33,313 nt of DNA from Haemophilus massiliensis (GTDB taxonomy: Bacteria; Pseudomonadota; Gammaproteobacteria; Enterobacterales; Pasteurellaceae). Under the pieces are notes generated by a model. That model made no database searches. It saw only the letters and a program-made list of their open reading frames with translations, and was not told the DNA's origin. Each line of letters opens with the position of its first letter. The first letter of the stretch is position 1. Shown one piece after another: positions 18,804-28,500 of the stretch. Position numbers and translations under genes: made by a program. The DNA is taken from the NCBI GenBank assembly GCA_000752995.2, contig LM994635.1, positions 1 through 33,313 of the forward strand. Reading direction: 5' to 3'.

Positions 18804-20252
18804 TTATTTGCTGCAAATGGCTTGCGGATAGCCTACCGTCAGTTTAAGCGGTGTGTTTGTCCGTATAATATTTTCACGCGCAGCGATAAAAAAACGCGAA
18901 GTCATGGCTTTTTCTCCGTCATTGAGAAAAATTTCCACTACCGAGCGGTCAAAGAAAATTTCCACCTGTTCCAGGTTGTCGATCTCGCAATAACGTTGGC
19001 AGCCCAGTTCGCGCATGCTGTCGGTCTGATCGCTAAAAGTGCGGTCTAAACACAGCAACTTTCCGTCATAAGACAGGGTTAAATGCTGTCCTTGCGGGTT
19101 ATGGAAAAAATCAATGGAAAACGGTTTCTGTTCGGCATTGAATTTAAGATACGCGCGATCCAGCGCGTCGATTTCCTGCCGCGCTTCTATAGTTTGTATG
19201 GAAAGTGCGGTCAGATTTCGATAAATTTCGGCAATCGGTTTCTGATAAATCCGATTTTCCCGCAGTCGCAATTCTCGCGGCAGGGTTAACATTGAATGCC
19301 ATTTATAGCGGTCGGTCGGATAACGTAGATCCGGTAAGCCCACCCAGCCGAGCATAACGGTTTCCACGCCCGAGAAGGTTTGCGGCGCGTAGAAATCAAA
19401 GCCTTGATCCAGCTCGGCGATTCGTTCGGCGTTGAAGTGCAGCCCGTCCAGTTTGCCGAGCGCATACACCGCATGATAGTTATTCTGAAACTGATGCGGT
19501 TCGCGCGCTTTACCTTGTGGCGACCAAATTAAAATATCCTGATTTTCCGCGTTGCGGTGGAATAAATCCGGGCATTCCCACATAAACACATGTTGATTAT
19601 CAAATGCCGGCACGCTTAATTCGCCTAATAAACGCGGCGTATCCGCCAGATTATCCATTTCAAACACCAGTGCCGTACCGCTTAGATCTTCGCGTTGAGC
19701 ACCGCAAATAAAACGAATTTTGCCCTCGGCGCTGAAAAACGGTTTCGGATCGCGCACATGTTCGGTATAGCCTTGCGGCGCCTGTTCAATTAATGGGCGT
19801 TTGCACAATAAGTTGCCCGCTTTATCGAAGAGCGCTAAATTTTGATAAGGAACGCGCTGATTGTCCGCCGGACGTCGGGTATTGCCGGTGTAAAACACGG
19901 CGATTTGATCGCCGACCAATAACGCGCCGCCGGAATAACAACCGTGGCTTTCAAACGGCTCGCAGGGAATTAGATTATCCGCTTGGTCAAAATGCTGAAA
20001 ATCCTTGGTGACGAAGTGCTTCCAATGTTTCATGCCGTGCAGCGCATCAAAGGGAAACCATTGATAAAATAAATGATATTTTTCGCCGTCGAAAATCAGT
20101 CCGTTCGGATCATTGAGTAAACCGGTCGGCGGGGCGAGGTGATAAAGCGGGCGGAAATCCTTATCTTGGGCGACGGTGTCGGCAATTTGTGCCAGTTCGC
20201 CGGGCTGTTCGGCGTAAATACTTTTATATTTGCCTTGGTTGAAAATGATCAT
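18804..20252 (-). CDS. scrB: Sucrose-6-phosphate hydrolase ScrB (GH32)
   Basis: Glycoside hydrolase family 32 enzyme that splits sucrose 6-phosphate into glucose 6-phosphate and fructose in the cytoplasm. With the start at 20252 it has 482 aa and no signal peptide. GLLNDPNG (residues 44-51) carries the nucleophile Asp48; HVRDPKPFF supplies the transition-state Asp; MWECPDLF supplies the acid/base Glu. The C-terminal beta-sandwich ends with DRSVVEIFLNDG, typical of GH32. I prefer 20252 because GGAGTG lies 6 nt upstream; an in-frame ATG at 20318 would add 22 residues that overlap the scrK terminator and show no ribosome site. The phosphotransferase permease scrA is not in the window. Confidence 0.93.
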   Translation of the reverse strand: MIIFNQGKYKSIYAEQPGELAQIADTVAQDKDFRPLYHLAPPTGLLNDPNGLIFDGEKYHLFYQWFPFDALHGMKHWKHFVTKDFQHFDQADNLIPCEPFESHGCYSGGALLVGDQIAVFYTGNTRRPADNQRVPYQNLALFDKAGNLLCKRPLIEQAPQGYTEHVRDPKPFFSAEGKIRFICGAQREDLSGTALVFEMDNLADTPRLLGELSVPAFDNQHVFMWECPDLFHRNAENQDILIWSPQGKAREPHQFQNNYHAVYALGKLDGLHFNAERIAELDQGFDFYAPQTFSGVETVMLGWVGLPDLRYPTDRYKWHSMLTLPRELRLRENRIYQKPIAEIYRNLTALSIQTIEARQEIDALDRAYLKFNAEQKPFSIDFFHNPQGQHLTLSYDGKLLCLDRTFSDQTDSMRELGCQRYCEIDNLEQVEIFFDRSVVEIFLNDGEKAMTSRFFIAARENIIRTNTPLKLTVGYPQAICSK

Positions 20253-20304
20253 GTTAAACACTCCGAAAAAATGAAGAAAGGAACATGCCGGTAAAGCGTG
20301 CAAT

Positions 20305-20329
20305 AAAAAGACGGGCAACGGCGCCCGTC
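20305..20329 (-). terminator. Terminator between scrK and scrB
   Basis: On the minus strand GACGGGC (20329-20323) pairs with GCCCGTC (20316-20310) around a 6-nt loop, followed at once by TTTTTATT. It starts 8 bp after the scrK stop and ends about 50 bp before the scrB start. This is a textbook intrinsic terminator in the middle of an apparent two-gene operon. Confidence 0.75.
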
Positions 20330-20336
20330 AGTCGGT

Positions 20337-21263
20337 TTAGTCTGCCAGAAATGCCGCCAGCTGCGCTTGGTTCGGCAATGCCGACATCGCTCCTTTTGCG
20401 GTAGTCGCCAGCGCACCGCTGGCATTGGCCTGCCGGATGATTTTCACCAGCGTGGCGTGATTTCGCCAATCAGGGTTTTGCGACAGACCGGCGAGCAATC
20501 CGCTGACAAAGGCATCGCCCGCGCCTGTAGTATCCACCGGTTGCACTGCTTTGCCGACGACAGTTTCCTGTTGTCCGTTCAGGTGATATAAGGCGCCGTC
20601 TTTGCCGAGGGTGACGATAATTAATTTTTGCGGATAAAGTGCGGTGATTTTTTTGAATGCTTCGTCCAGTGTTTGAGTTTCCGTCAGCAGGGTTAATTCC
20701 TCTTCCGAGAATTTTAACACGTCCGCCAGCGCGACCACTTGCATAACCACCCGTTTCATTTCGTCAAAACCCGACCACAGGGATTCGCGCAGGTTCGGAT
20801 CAAATGAGAAAAAGCCGTTTGCTGCTTTTACTCGGCGGATTGCCTCCAATGTGGCTTCCCGCGACGGATTATTAATCAGCGCGATAGAGCAGCAGTGCAA
20901 CCATTCGCCGGGCTGAAAATTCGGCAGATCGGCAATCTGTAAAAACTGATCCGCACTCGGATTGACCATAAAGGTAAAACTGCGTTCGCCGTTGTCCAGA
21001 CCGACCACCACGGTAGATGTCCGCTGTTGCGGGTCAAGGATCATATGATCGGTCGCCACCCGCTCCTGCTGTAGGGTTTGCTGCATAAATTCACCCAACG
21101 GATCTTTGCCGACCCGCCCGATAAACGCCGCCTCACCGCCTAAACGGGCGACACCGACCGCCACATTGGCGGGTGCGCCACCAGCACAGCGCAGATAATG
21201 TTGTTCGCCGTCGGGAATTAAATCCACCACGGCATCGCCTAATACCCAGATTTTATGTGACAT
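20337..21263 (-). CDS. scrK: Fructokinase ScrK (PfkB family)
   Basis: Phosphorylates the fructose released by ScrB to fructose 6-phosphate. 308 aa, PfkB/ribokinase family, and closely similar in motif spacing to enteric ScrK (about 307 aa). The N-terminal KIWVLGDAVVDLIPDGE and GGAPANVAVGVARLGG are the sugar-binding PfkB signature 1 region; DTTGAGDAFVSGLLAG near residue 250 holds the anion hole and catalytic Asp. A strong ribosome site AAGGAG precedes the ATG. It lies just upstream of scrB on the same strand. The intergenic region toward tyrS (21264-21337) must hold its promoter; I could not pick one with confidence. Confidence 0.93.
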   Translation of the reverse strand: MSHKIWVLGDAVVDLIPDGEQHYLRCAGGAPANVAVGVARLGGEAAFIGRVGKDPLGEFMQQTLQQERVATDHMILDPQQRTSTVVVGLDNGERSFTFMVNPSADQFLQIADLPNFQPGEWLHCCSIALINNPSREATLEAIRRVKAANGFFSFDPNLRESLWSGFDEMKRVVMQVVALADVLKFSEEELTLLTETQTLDEAFKKITALYPQKLIIVTLGKDGALYHLNGQQETVVGKAVQPVDTTGAGDAFVSGLLAGLSQNPDWRNHATLVKIIRQANASGALATTAKGAMSALPNQAQLAAFLAD

Positions 21264-21337
21264 TGTTGTTCTCCTTGCGGATATTCATAACGCGGCTGCG
21301 TCATGGCATGTTGAATCGCGGAATAAAAATACATTGG

Positions 21338-21389
21338 AAATCGACCGCACTTTCGCACAATTTTTGCGATTAAAAAGTGCGGTTGATTT
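21338..21389 (-). terminator. Uptake-signal-pair terminator after tyrS
   Basis: Arms 21338-21353 and 21374-21389 are 16 nt each, complementary except for one G-T pair, and contain opposed uptake signals. The 20-nt loop holds a small nested CGCA/TGCG stem. It lies 5 bp past the tyrS stop codon and so ends the tyrS transcript before scrK. Confidence 0.75.
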
Positions 21390-21394
21390 TTGCA

Positions 21395-22582
21395 TTATTT
21401 TACGGTGACTCGGGCAAACTTGCGCTTGCCGACCTGATAGACTGCGGTGGAGGCGCTGATCGTCAGTTTTGCATCGTCGGCCTTTTCGCCGTCAATTTTC
21501 ACGCCGCCTTGTTGCACCATGCGAATCGCCTCCGAGGTGGAACTGACTAACCCGGCGTCTTTTAACAGATTCGCAAGGGCGATATCGCCGTTAAAGGTAA
21601 ATTCCGGCATCTCATCCGGCATGGCGCCTTTTTGGAAACGGTTGATAAATTCCTGTTCCGCTTCATCGGCTGCCGCTTGGCTATGGAAGCGCGCAATGAT
21701 TTCTTTGGCCAGCAGGATTTTGACATCGCGCGGGTTGCGTCCTTCCGCCACATCCTGTTTGAGGCGAGCGATTTCCGCCAGCGGACGGAACGACAGCAGA
21801 TCATACCAATCCCACATCAATTCATCGGAGATGGACATCACTTTTCCGAACATCTCATTCGGGGCATCGCTGACACCGATATAATTGCCCAGTGATTTGG
21901 ACATTTTCTTTTCGCCGTCCAGACCGACCAGTAACGGAAGCGTCATGGCAACCTGCGGTTTTTGCCCGTCGGCTTTCTGTAATTCCCGTCCGATCAGCAA
22001 GTTAAAGGTTTGATCGGTACCGCCCAGTTCCACGTCGGCTTTTAAATGCACGGAGTCGTAGCCTTGCAGCAGCGGGTAGATAAATTCATGAATGGCAATG
22101 GATTGATTGTTGGCAAAACGTTTTTTGAAGTCGTCCCGTTCCAGCATACGGGCGACCGTGTAATTGGATGCCAGACGAATCATGCCTACGGTGCCCAGTT
22201 CGCCTAACCAGTCGGAATTGAACACGATACGGGTTTTTTGCGGATCCAAAATTTTGAAAATTTGTTCTTTATAGGTTTCCGCATTGCGCAGTACGTCTTC
22301 GCGCGATAGCGGCGGTCGGGTGGCATTCTTACCGGATGGATCGCCGACCGTGGCGGTAAAATCGCCGATCAAAAAGATCACTTCATGACCGAAGTTTTGG
22401 AATTGACGTAATTTGTTTAATACGACGGTGTGACCTAAGTGAATATCCGGTGCGGTAGGATCGGCGCCTAATTTAATTCTTAACGGACGGTTTTGTTGTA
22501 ATTTTTCGATTAAATCCGATTCAGAATAAATCTGATCCGTGCCGCGTTTCAGTTCCGCGAGAACAGTGTTGATATCACTCAT
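21395..22582 (-). CDS. tyrS: Tyrosyl-tRNA synthetase (395-aa TyrZ type)
   Basis: Class I synthetase charging tRNA-Tyr. 395 aa, shorter than the 424-aa E. coli TyrS and typical of the second bacterial TyrRS type found in Haemophilus. The HIGH motif is HLGH at residues 48-51, and KMSKS is intact at 226-230. The tyrosine pocket region ([14 protein letters not shown]) follows. The C-terminal S4 RNA-binding domain (residues about 335-395, [17 protein letters not shown]) contacts the tRNA. It is a single-gene unit with its own promoter and terminator, divergent from pstS. Confidence 0.95.
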   Translation of the reverse strand: MSDINTVLAELKRGTDQIYSESDLIEKLQQNRPLRIKLGADPTAPDIHLGHTVVLNKLRQFQNFGHEVIFLIGDFTATVGDPSGKNATRPPLSREDVLRNAETYKEQIFKILDPQKTRIVFNSDWLGELGTVGMIRLASNYTVARMLERDDFKKRFANNQSIAIHEFIYPLLQGYDSVHLKADVELGGTDQTFNLLIGRELQKADGQKPQVAMTLPLLVGLDGEKKMSKSLGNYIGVSDAPNEMFGKVMSISDELMWDWYDLLSFRPLAEIARLKQDVAEGRNPRDVKILLAKEIIARFHSQAAADEAEQEFINRFQKGAMPDEMPEFTFNGDIALANLLKDAGLVSSTSEAIRMVQQGGVKIDGEKADDAKLTISASTAVYQVGKRKFARVTVK

Positions 22583-22622
22583 TGGTTATTCCTGTGTTGG
22601 TTGTCCTGAATTTAATCCCTGT

Positions 22623-22650
22623 ATTATAGAGATTATTCTTAAAATGAAAA
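22623..22650 (-). promoter_or_regulatory. Promoter of tyrS
   Basis: A perfect -10 TATAAT on the minus strand (22628-22623) with TTTTCA (22650-22645) 16 bp upstream as the -35. The predicted RNA start near 22616 gives a leader of about 34 nt. The rest of the 209-bp gap holds the Pho-controlled pstS promoter on the other strand. Confidence 0.55.
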
Positions 22651-22722
22651 GTCTACGTGCATGTTCGGCGCGTTTCATCACAGTAAATTCCTTTTTTGCC
22701 GGTGACGGCATGATGTTTTTTC

Positions 22723-22756
22723 CTGTCATTAAACTGTCATATTTCTTTTTTATACT
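22723..22756 (+). promoter_or_regulatory. Pho box and promoter of pstSCAB-phoBR
   Basis: Two direct CTGTCAT units at 22723-22729 and 22734-22740, spaced 11 bp apart with an AT-rich linker, match the PhoB box (CTGTCAT-A/T4-CTGTCAT). A -10 element TATACT at 22751-22756 lies 10 bp beyond the box, the geometry expected when PhoB replaces -35 contacts. It implies autoactivation of phoBR under phosphate limitation. Confidence 0.88.
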
Positions 22757-22797
22757 GCCCGTGCAGTCAATCAATTATTGTGTGAATAGGAGTGATC

Positions 22798-23844
22798 ATG
22801 ATGCTTAAATACCGTGTAAAAACATTATCCTTACTGGCATTGCCGCTGATGAGTTTTTCATTTGTCGTGCAGGCGCAGACGATTACCGGCGCGGGCGCCT
22901 CTTTTCCTTATCCGATTTATGCGAAATGGGCGGCCTTATATGAAAAGGAAACCGGCAATAAAGTGAATTATCAGTCTATCGGTTCCGGTGGCGGGCAACA
23001 GCAGATTATTGCCGACACTGTGGATTTCGGTGCGTCGGATGATCCGATGAAAGCGGAGGCGCTCGAACGGCACCAGCTGTTGCAATTTCCTGCGATTATC
23101 GGTGGAACGGTTCCGGTGGTGAACTTGCCCGGCATTGAAACGGGACGACTGAAATTGTCCGGTCCGGTATTGGCGGATATTTTTCTCGGCAAGATTACGC
23201 GCTGGGATGATCCGGCGATTCGCGCCTTAAATGAAACCCTTGAATTGCCGAATAAGGCGATTATTGTGGTGCATCGTTCGGACGGTTCGGGTACCACTTT
23301 CGGTTGGACTAATTATTTGGCGAAAGTGTCGCCCGAATGGCGGGAAAAAGTCGGCGAGGGAAAATCGGTCAAATGGCCTGTCGGTCAGGGCGGTAAAGGT
23401 AATGAAGGGGTGGCGGCGTATGTTCGCCAGCTGAAGTATGCCATCGGCTATGTGGAGTACGCCTATGCGAAGCAGAATAATCTGTCATGGGCGATGCTGC
23501 AAAATAAGAGCGGTGCGTTTGTTCAGCCTTCGGCGGCAAGTTTTTCCGCTGCCGCAGCGAATGCCGAATGGGAGAACACCGCAGGTATGGGCGTGGTGTT
23601 AACGGATGAAACGGGTGAGCAGGCTTGGCCGGTGAGTGCGGCGAGTTTTATTTTAATCCGTAAACAGGCGGCTAAACCGCAGCAAACAAAGGGCGTGTTT
23701 GATTTCTTCGGCTGGGCGTTCAAACAGGGGAAAGAGGCCGCCTTTGCACTGGATTACGTACCGTTACCCGATAATGTGGTGCGGCAAATTGAAGCGAAAT
23801 GGACGAATGAAGTAAAAGATCCGCAGGGCAATCCGCTGCGCTGA
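22798..23844 (+). CDS. pstS: Periplasmic phosphate-binding protein PstS
   Basis: High-affinity phosphate-binding protein feeding the PstCAB importer. 348 aa with a Sec signal peptide (residues about 1-25, ending VVQA before QTITGAGASFPYP). Phosphate ligands are visible in TGAGASFPYPIY, SIGSGGGQQQI, FGASDDP and HRSDGSGTTFGWT. The ATG at 22798 is chosen since AGGAG lies 5 nt upstream; the next codon (22801) is also ATG and a GTG at 22792 lies within the ribosome site. First gene of the Pho-box operon. Confidence 0.95.
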   Translation: MMLKYRVKTLSLLALPLMSFSFVVQAQTITGAGASFPYPIYAKWAALYEKETGNKVNYQSIGSGGGQQQIIADTVDFGASDDPMKAEALERHQLLQFPAIIGGTVPVVNLPGIETGRLKLSGPVLADIFLGKITRWDDPAIRALNETLELPNKAIIVVHRSDGSGTTFGWTNYLAKVSPEWREKVGEGKSVKWPVGQGGKGNEGVAAYVRQLKYAIGYVEYAYAKQNNLSWAMLQNKSGAFVQPSAASFSAAAANAEWENTAGMGVVLTDETGEQAWPVSAASFILIRKQAAKPQQTKGVFDFFGWAFKQGKEAAFALDYVPLPDNVVRQIEAKWTNEVKDPQGNPLR

Positions 23845-23856
23845 TCGTATTGGCTG

Positions 23857-23880
23857 CCTCCGTACCATGGCGGACGGAGG
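23857..23880 (+). other. Intercistronic hairpin between pstS and pstC
   Basis: CCTCCGT (23857-23863) pairs with ACGGAGG (23874-23880) around a 10-nt loop, within the 57-bp gap. There is no T-run, so it is not a simple terminator. Such hairpins after pstS protect the upstream mRNA and help make the binding protein more abundant than the permease; that role is inferred. Confidence 0.55.
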
Positions 23881-23901
23881 TACATAACAAGAGCAAGCGA
23901 T

Positions 23902-24855
23902 ATGTATAAAACCAAACAAAAATGCCTCAATCATCCGTGGATTGAGGGACTATTTAAGCAGACTACCGCCTTTTTTGCGCTGTTGGTGTTTGCCGTACTG
24001 ATAGCCATTTTATTGTCTTTGATTGTCGGCAGCTGGGAAGCGATTAAGCAGTTCGGTATGTCGTTTTTGTGGAACAACGACTGGGATCCGGTGCAGGAAA
24101 ACTACGGCGCGCCGGTGCCGGTGACGGGAACCTTAATTTCTGCGCTGATCGCCTTATGTATCGCTGTGCCGGTGTCGTTCGGCATTGCGGTTTTTCTAAC
24201 CGAGCTGGCGTCCGAGCGGGTGAAAAAACCGGTAGGTATTGCGGTTGAAATGCTGGCGGCGATTCCGTCGATTATCTATGGTATGTGGGGATTGTTCGTC
24301 TTCGTACCGCTGTTTCAGGAATATATTCAGCCTTATTTGATCGAGGCGTTAAGCCCGTTACCGTTCATCGGTTCGCTGTTTTCCGGCGCGCCGTTCGGCA
24401 TCGGGCTGTTCAGTGCCGGGTTGGTGTTGGCGATTATGATTATTCCGTTTATCGCCTCAATGATGCGGGAAGTCTTTGCTGCCGTACCGCCGATGTTAAA
24501 GGAATCCGCCTACGGTTTGGGTTCTACCACTTGGGAAGTGGTGCGGCACATTATCCTGCCTTATGCCAAAACCGGTGTAATCGGCAGCGTTATGCTGGGA
24601 TTAGGTCGGGCGTTGGGCGAAACGATGGCGGTAACCTTTGTGATTGGCAATGCGTTTTATTTGCCTGATTCCATCTTTGCGCCGTCCACCTCCATTGCCT
24701 CGGCGATTGCCAATGAGTTTAACGAAGCCGGCGGTTTACAAAAATCCGCTTTAATGGAATTAGGATTAATCCTGTTTGTGATTACCACGCTGGTGCTGAT
24801 CATCTCGCGGTTACTGGTTGCTCGTATTACGAAAAAAGAAGGAAAAACTCGATGA
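23902..24855 (+). CDS. pstC: Phosphate ABC transporter permease PstC
   Basis: Inner-membrane permease subunit, 317 aa, with about six membrane segments beginning at residue 25 (TAFFALLVFAVLIAILLSLI). The conserved EMLAAIPSIIYGMWGLFVFV is the PstC hallmark. The coupling loop ESAYGLGSTTWEVVRHIILP contacts PstB, and GRALGETMAVTFVIGN follows. Its stop overlaps the pstA start by 4 bp (ATGA). Confidence 0.95.
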   Translation: MYKTKQKCLNHPWIEGLFKQTTAFFALLVFAVLIAILLSLIVGSWEAIKQFGMSFLWNNDWDPVQENYGAPVPVTGTLISALIALCIAVPVSFGIAVFLTELASERVKKPVGIAVEMLAAIPSIIYGMWGLFVFVPLFQEYIQPYLIEALSPLPFIGSLFSGAPFGIGLFSAGLVLAIMIIPFIASMMREVFAAVPPMLKESAYGLGSTTWEVVRHIILPYAKTGVIGSVMLGLGRALGETMAVTFVIGNAFYLPDSIFAPSTSIASAIANEFNEAGGLQKSALMELGLILFVITTLVLIISRLLVARITKKEGKTR

Positions 24856-25697
24856 ATAATGACCGCACTATACGATTTCATTGTCGCAAACTGAAAAATT
24901 ACGTCATGTTGGGATTAGCGTTTCTGGCGGTAATATTCGGTTTGTTCTGGTTATGCTGGATTTTATTTACGCTGGTCAGTAAAGGCACTCCGGCGCTATC
25001 TTGGCAATTGTTTATCCACGATACACCGGCACCGAACGAAGCGGGTGGTTTGTTAAATGCAATTATCGGTTCGGCACTGATGCTACTGGTGGCGACGCTG
25101 GTAGCAACGCCGATCGGCATTTTGGCGGGGACGTATCTGGCGGAATACGGCAGATACGGTCGTTTGGCGGCGGCAACTCGCTTTCTTAACGATGTGTTGC
25201 TTTCCGCACCCTCAATTATTATCGGGTTATTTATTTACGCCGTTTATGTGGCGCAGGTGCGGCATTATTCCGGCTGGGCAGGGGCGTTTGCTTTGGCAAT
25301 GTTGGCGATTCCGGTTGTAGTTCGCACCACGGACAGTATGTTGACGCTGATTCCGAATAATCTGCGTGAGGCTGCCGCTGCGTTGGGTTGTCCGCAATGG
25401 CGGGTGATTACCATGATCTGTTATCGCGCCGCCCGTTCCGGAATGCTCACCGGGGTGTTATTGGCGGTGGCGCGCATTTCCGGTGAAACAGCACCGCTGC
25501 TTTTCACCGCACTGTCCAATCAGTTCCGTTCATGGGATATGAACGGTCCGCTGGCGAATTTGCCGGTGGTGATTTATCAGTATGCGTCAAGCCCGTTTCA
25601 GGACTGGAATCAGCTGGCGTGGGCAGGGGCGATCCTAATAACGTTTTTCGTGTTGTTATTGAATGTAATCACACGTGTTGTTTTGCAGAAAAAATAA
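24852..25697 (+). CDS. pstA: Phosphate ABC transporter permease PstA
   Basis: Partner permease to PstC, 281 aa. The first membrane segment is at residues about 17-42; FLNDVLLSAPSIIIGLFIYA and the coupling loop REAAAALGCPQWRVITMICY match PstA. ARISGETAPLLFTAL is the conserved late motif. Translation is coupled to pstC by a 4-bp overlap, and pstB starts 12 bp later. Confidence 0.95.
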   Translation: MNNDRTIRFHCRKLKNYVMLGLAFLAVIFGLFWLCWILFTLVSKGTPALSWQLFIHDTPAPNEAGGLLNAIIGSALMLLVATLVATPIGILAGTYLAEYGRYGRLAAATRFLNDVLLSAPSIIIGLFIYAVYVAQVRHYSGWAGAFALAMLAIPVVVRTTDSMLTLIPNNLREAAAALGCPQWRVITMICYRAARSGMLTGVLLAVARISGETAPLLFTALSNQFRSWDMNGPLANLPVVIYQYASSPFQDWNQLAWAGAILITFFVLLLNVITRVVLQKK

Positions 25698-25709
25698 GGA
25701 ATAGAAACG

Positions 25710-26486
25710 ATGAATTCTATTATCACATCGGAGCAGACCAAAATTGCGGTCAATAATCTGAATTTTTATTACGGCGATTTTCAGGCGCTGAAAAACATTA
25801 CGATGCGCATTGCGAAAAATAAGGTGACCGCTTTTATCGGTCCTTCCGGTTGCGGGAAATCCACATTATTAAGAACGTTTAACCGCATGTTTGAGTTATA
25901 TCCCGCACAATATGCCAGCGGTGAAATTAATCTGGACGGTGAAAATCTGCTGACCGCCGCAACGGATATTGCCATTATCCGAGCGAAAATCGGTATGGTG
26001 TTTCAGAAACCGACCCCGTTTCCCATGTCGATTTATGACAATGTCGCCTTCGGTATTCGGCTATTTGAAAAATTAACTAAAGCGGAAATGAATGATCGGG
26101 TAGAATGGGCGTTAACCAAAGCGGCGCTGTGGAATGAGGTGAAAGATAAATTGCAGCAAAGCGGCGACAGCTTATCCGGCGGACAGCAGCAGCGATTGTG
26201 TATCGCCCGCGGGATTGCGGTAAAACCGGAAGTATTGTTGCTGGATGAACCCTGTTCCGCGCTGGATCCGATTTCAACCATGAAAATTGAAGAACTGATT
26301 AGTGAGCTGAAACATGATTATACGGTTGCAATCGTTACTCATAACATGCAGCAAGCCGCGCGCTGTTCCGATTACACGGCTTATATGTATTTGGGGGAGT
26401 TGGTCGAGTTTGAGCGGACTCAGGTGTTATTCGAGCAGCCGAAATATCAGAAAACGGCGGATTATATTCAGGGACGCATGGGGTAA
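25710..26486 (+). CDS. pstB: Phosphate ABC transporter ATP-binding protein PstB
   Basis: ATPase driving phosphate import, 258 aa, usual size. Walker [10 protein letters not shown] at about residues 44-52, Q-loop [17 protein letters not shown] (the PFPMS stretch is PstB-specific), signature [14 protein letters not shown], Walker [13 protein letters not shown], switch His in VTHNMQQA. In the absence of PhoU (see phoB) the way PstB activity is passed to PhoR must differ from E. coli. Confidence 0.96.
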   Translation: MNSIITSEQTKIAVNNLNFYYGDFQALKNITMRIAKNKVTAFIGPSGCGKSTLLRTFNRMFELYPAQYASGEINLDGENLLTAATDIAIIRAKIGMVFQKPTPFPMSIYDNVAFGIRLFEKLTKAEMNDRVEWALTKAALWNEVKDKLQQSGDSLSGGQQQRLCIARGIAVKPEVLLLDEPCSALDPISTMKIEELISELKHDYTVAIVTHNMQQAARCSDYTAYMYLGELVEFERTQVLFEQPKYQKTADYIQGRMG

Positions 26487-26518
26487 CGGGCGGCAATTTT
26501 TGATGGGATAATACGATA

Positions 26519-27211
26519 ATGGATAAAAAAATACTGGTGGTGGAGGACGAACGGGCGATCCGGGAAATGATTGCGTTATTTCTGATGCAGCATGGATACG
26601 CGGTTATCGAAGCGCAAGACTATCAAAGTGCGGTCAAAAAATTGAAAGAAAAACCGCAGTTAATCTTGCTGGACTGGATGTTGCCGGGGCGTTCCGGCAT
26701 TCAGTTAATTCAGTATCTGAAAAAACACGAGGAAAGCGCGACGATCCCGATTATCATGCTGACCGCACGTAGCGGAGAAGAGGATTGTATCACCTGTTTG
26801 CACAGCGGTGCGGATGATTATGTCAGCAAGCCGTTTTCTCCCAAAGTGCTGTTGGCGCGCATCGAGGCCGTTTGGCGACGCAGTTATGAAGCGAACAACC
26901 TGATCTGCATTGATGAGCTTGTACTGGATCAGAGCGCGCAACGGGTGAGCGTGAATCATCAGACTGTTGAGCTGAGCGCAACGGAATATAAATTGCTGCA
27001 TTTTTTTATGTCGCATCCGGAAAAAGTCTATAGCCGGGAACAATTGCTGGACTTTATTTGGGGCAATGATATTTATGTTGAAGATCGTACGGTGGACTCT
27101 TATATTCGCCGTTTGCGCAAAAGTCTAGAGCCTTATCGCTTTGACCGCTATATCCAAACGGTGAGAGGAACGGGCTATCGGTTTTCTTCACATATTCAGG
27201 ATATGCCATGA
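26519..27211 (+). CDS. phoB: Phosphate response regulator PhoB
   Basis: OmpR/PhoB-family response regulator, 230 aa. Receiver domain: acidic pair in VVEDE (residues 8-11), phospho-acceptor Asp52 ([10 protein letters not shown]), Thr82 and Lys104 (YVSKPF). The C-terminal winged helix ends with [11 protein letters not shown] and contains [18 protein letters not shown] as recognition helix region. It follows pstB by 32 bp with no phoU between, as in H. influenzae, and overlaps phoR by 4 bp. It should bind the Pho box at 22723-22740. An uptake signal is at 26626-26634. Confidence 0.95.
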   Translation: MDKKILVVEDERAIREMIALFLMQHGYAVIEAQDYQSAVKKLKEKPQLILLDWMLPGRSGIQLIQYLKKHEESATIPIIMLTARSGEEDCITCLHSGADDYVSKPFSPKVLLARIEAVWRRSYEANNLICIDELVLDQSAQRVSVNHQTVELSATEYKLLHFFMSHPEKVYSREQLLDFIWGNDIYVEDRTVDSYIRRLRKSLEPYRFDRYIQTVRGTGYRFSSHIQDMP

Positions 27212-28494
27212 AATATCGTTTATTCGTCTCTTTTCTGCTGGAGGTTATACTGGCTGTCGGTGTTGCGTGGCTGTTCGGCTGGTTTGCCAAAGATTTTCTT
27301 TTTTGGTTTGTGATCATTCTGGTTTTGCTGTTAAGCCGTCATCATTATAACGAATATCATTTGTTACGCCTGCTTTCGCCGGATATTCAGCGTAACTCTC
27401 GCGGCGGTCTGCTGGAATATTTTTCGCAGGCGGCGGCATATCAGCGCCACCGCAGCCGTAAGGATAAAATTAAAACGCTGCGTTTGTTATCCAAACTCAA
27501 CCGCAACATGCAGTATCTGCCCGACGGCATTATTATTTTTCAGCACAGCGGTGATATATCTTGGTGTAATCATGTCGCTCAGCAAATTTTTGATTTTTAT
27601 TGGGATAAGAAAATTCAGAAAAATATTTTCAGCGTGATCTTTTACGACGAGTTCAAAAGTTATTTCAGCAAAAACAAATGGCACCATCCTTTAGTGTTAT
27701 TGCTGAATAACCAACGCTATATCGAAATTAATATTAATAAATACGACGAACGCACCTATTTAATGATTGCGCGTGATGTGACCCAGTTCATTCGCCTGCT
27801 GCATTCACGGCAAACTTTCTTAACTAATATGAATCATGAATTGCGCACGCCGTTGACAGTGATTCAAGGTTATTTGGAGTTGTTGGAGGCGGAAAACGGC
27901 GGCTCGGCGCTGCATGCCAAAGCGTTACAGGCAATGAAAGCGCAAAGCGAACGAATGGCGACCTTGCTACAGCAGTTGAATATTCTGGCAAAAATAGAGA
28001 TTTCTTCAAATAAAGCTCATCATTTGGTCGATATGTCGTCGTTAATTCTGGCGTTACAGAAAGATACCACCGTGCTGAATGACAATCAGCATCAGATTGT
28101 TTTTGCTGTTGAACCGGAGCTGAGCGTTATGGGTGATGAATCCCAACTGCAAAGTGCGGTGTCCAATCTGATCTATAATGCGATTAAACATGCGGGGCAG
28201 GGGGCGAGCATTCATATTGCTTGGCAACGCTGCGAACAAGGCGCCGAATTCAGCGTGTCCGATAACGGCATCGGCATCGCCGCCCGACATTTACCGCATC
28301 TGACGGAACGTTTCTATCGGGTGGACGAATCCCGCACCAAGCATACCGGCGGCACCGGTTTGGGGCTGGCAATTGTTAAACATGCGCTGGAACAGCACGA
28401 TGCTTATCTGGACATTCAAAGTACGCAAGGAAAAGGCAGTCGTTTTAGTTTTGTGATAAAAAAACGCTATATCGTGAAAGGTAATCAAGCATAA
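27208..28494 (+). CDS. phoR: Phosphate sensor histidine kinase PhoR
   Basis: Membrane histidine kinase controlling PhoB, 428 aa. Two close N-terminal membrane segments (residues about 4-22 and 28-43) with almost no periplasmic loop match PhoR, which senses through PstSCAB rather than directly. A PAS domain lies at about 97-190, the phospho-acceptor His210 in [11 protein letters not shown], and the ATPase N box (LIYNAIKHA), G1 (DNGIGI) and G2 (GGTGLGLAI) are intact. After its stop there is a hairpin (28507-28535) but no T-run on this strand, so phoR transcripts may run on and be antisense to the small RNA locus. Confidence 0.94.
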   Translation: MKYRLFVSFLLEVILAVGVAWLFGWFAKDFLFWFVIILVLLLSRHHYNEYHLLRLLSPDIQRNSRGGLLEYFSQAAAYQRHRSRKDKIKTLRLLSKLNRNMQYLPDGIIIFQHSGDISWCNHVAQQIFDFYWDKKIQKNIFSVIFYDEFKSYFSKNKWHHPLVLLLNNQRYIEININKYDERTYLMIARDVTQFIRLLHSRQTFLTNMNHELRTPLTVIQGYLELLEAENGGSALHAKALQAMKAQSERMATLLQQLNILAKIEISSNKAHHLVDMSSLILALQKDTTVLNDNQHQIVFAVEPELSVMGDESQLQSAVSNLIYNAIKHAGQGASIHIAWQRCEQGAEFSVSDNGIGIAARHLPHLTERFYRVDESRTKHTGGTGLGLAIVKHALEQHDAYLDIQSTQGKGSRFSFVIKKRYIVKGNQA

Positions 28495-28500
28495 ACGAAT

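Noticed and set aside
20253..20318. Upstream start of scrB adding 22 residues
   Set aside because: The added part is hydrophobic and overlaps the scrK terminator; ScrB is cytoplasmic, and 20252 has a clear ribosome site.
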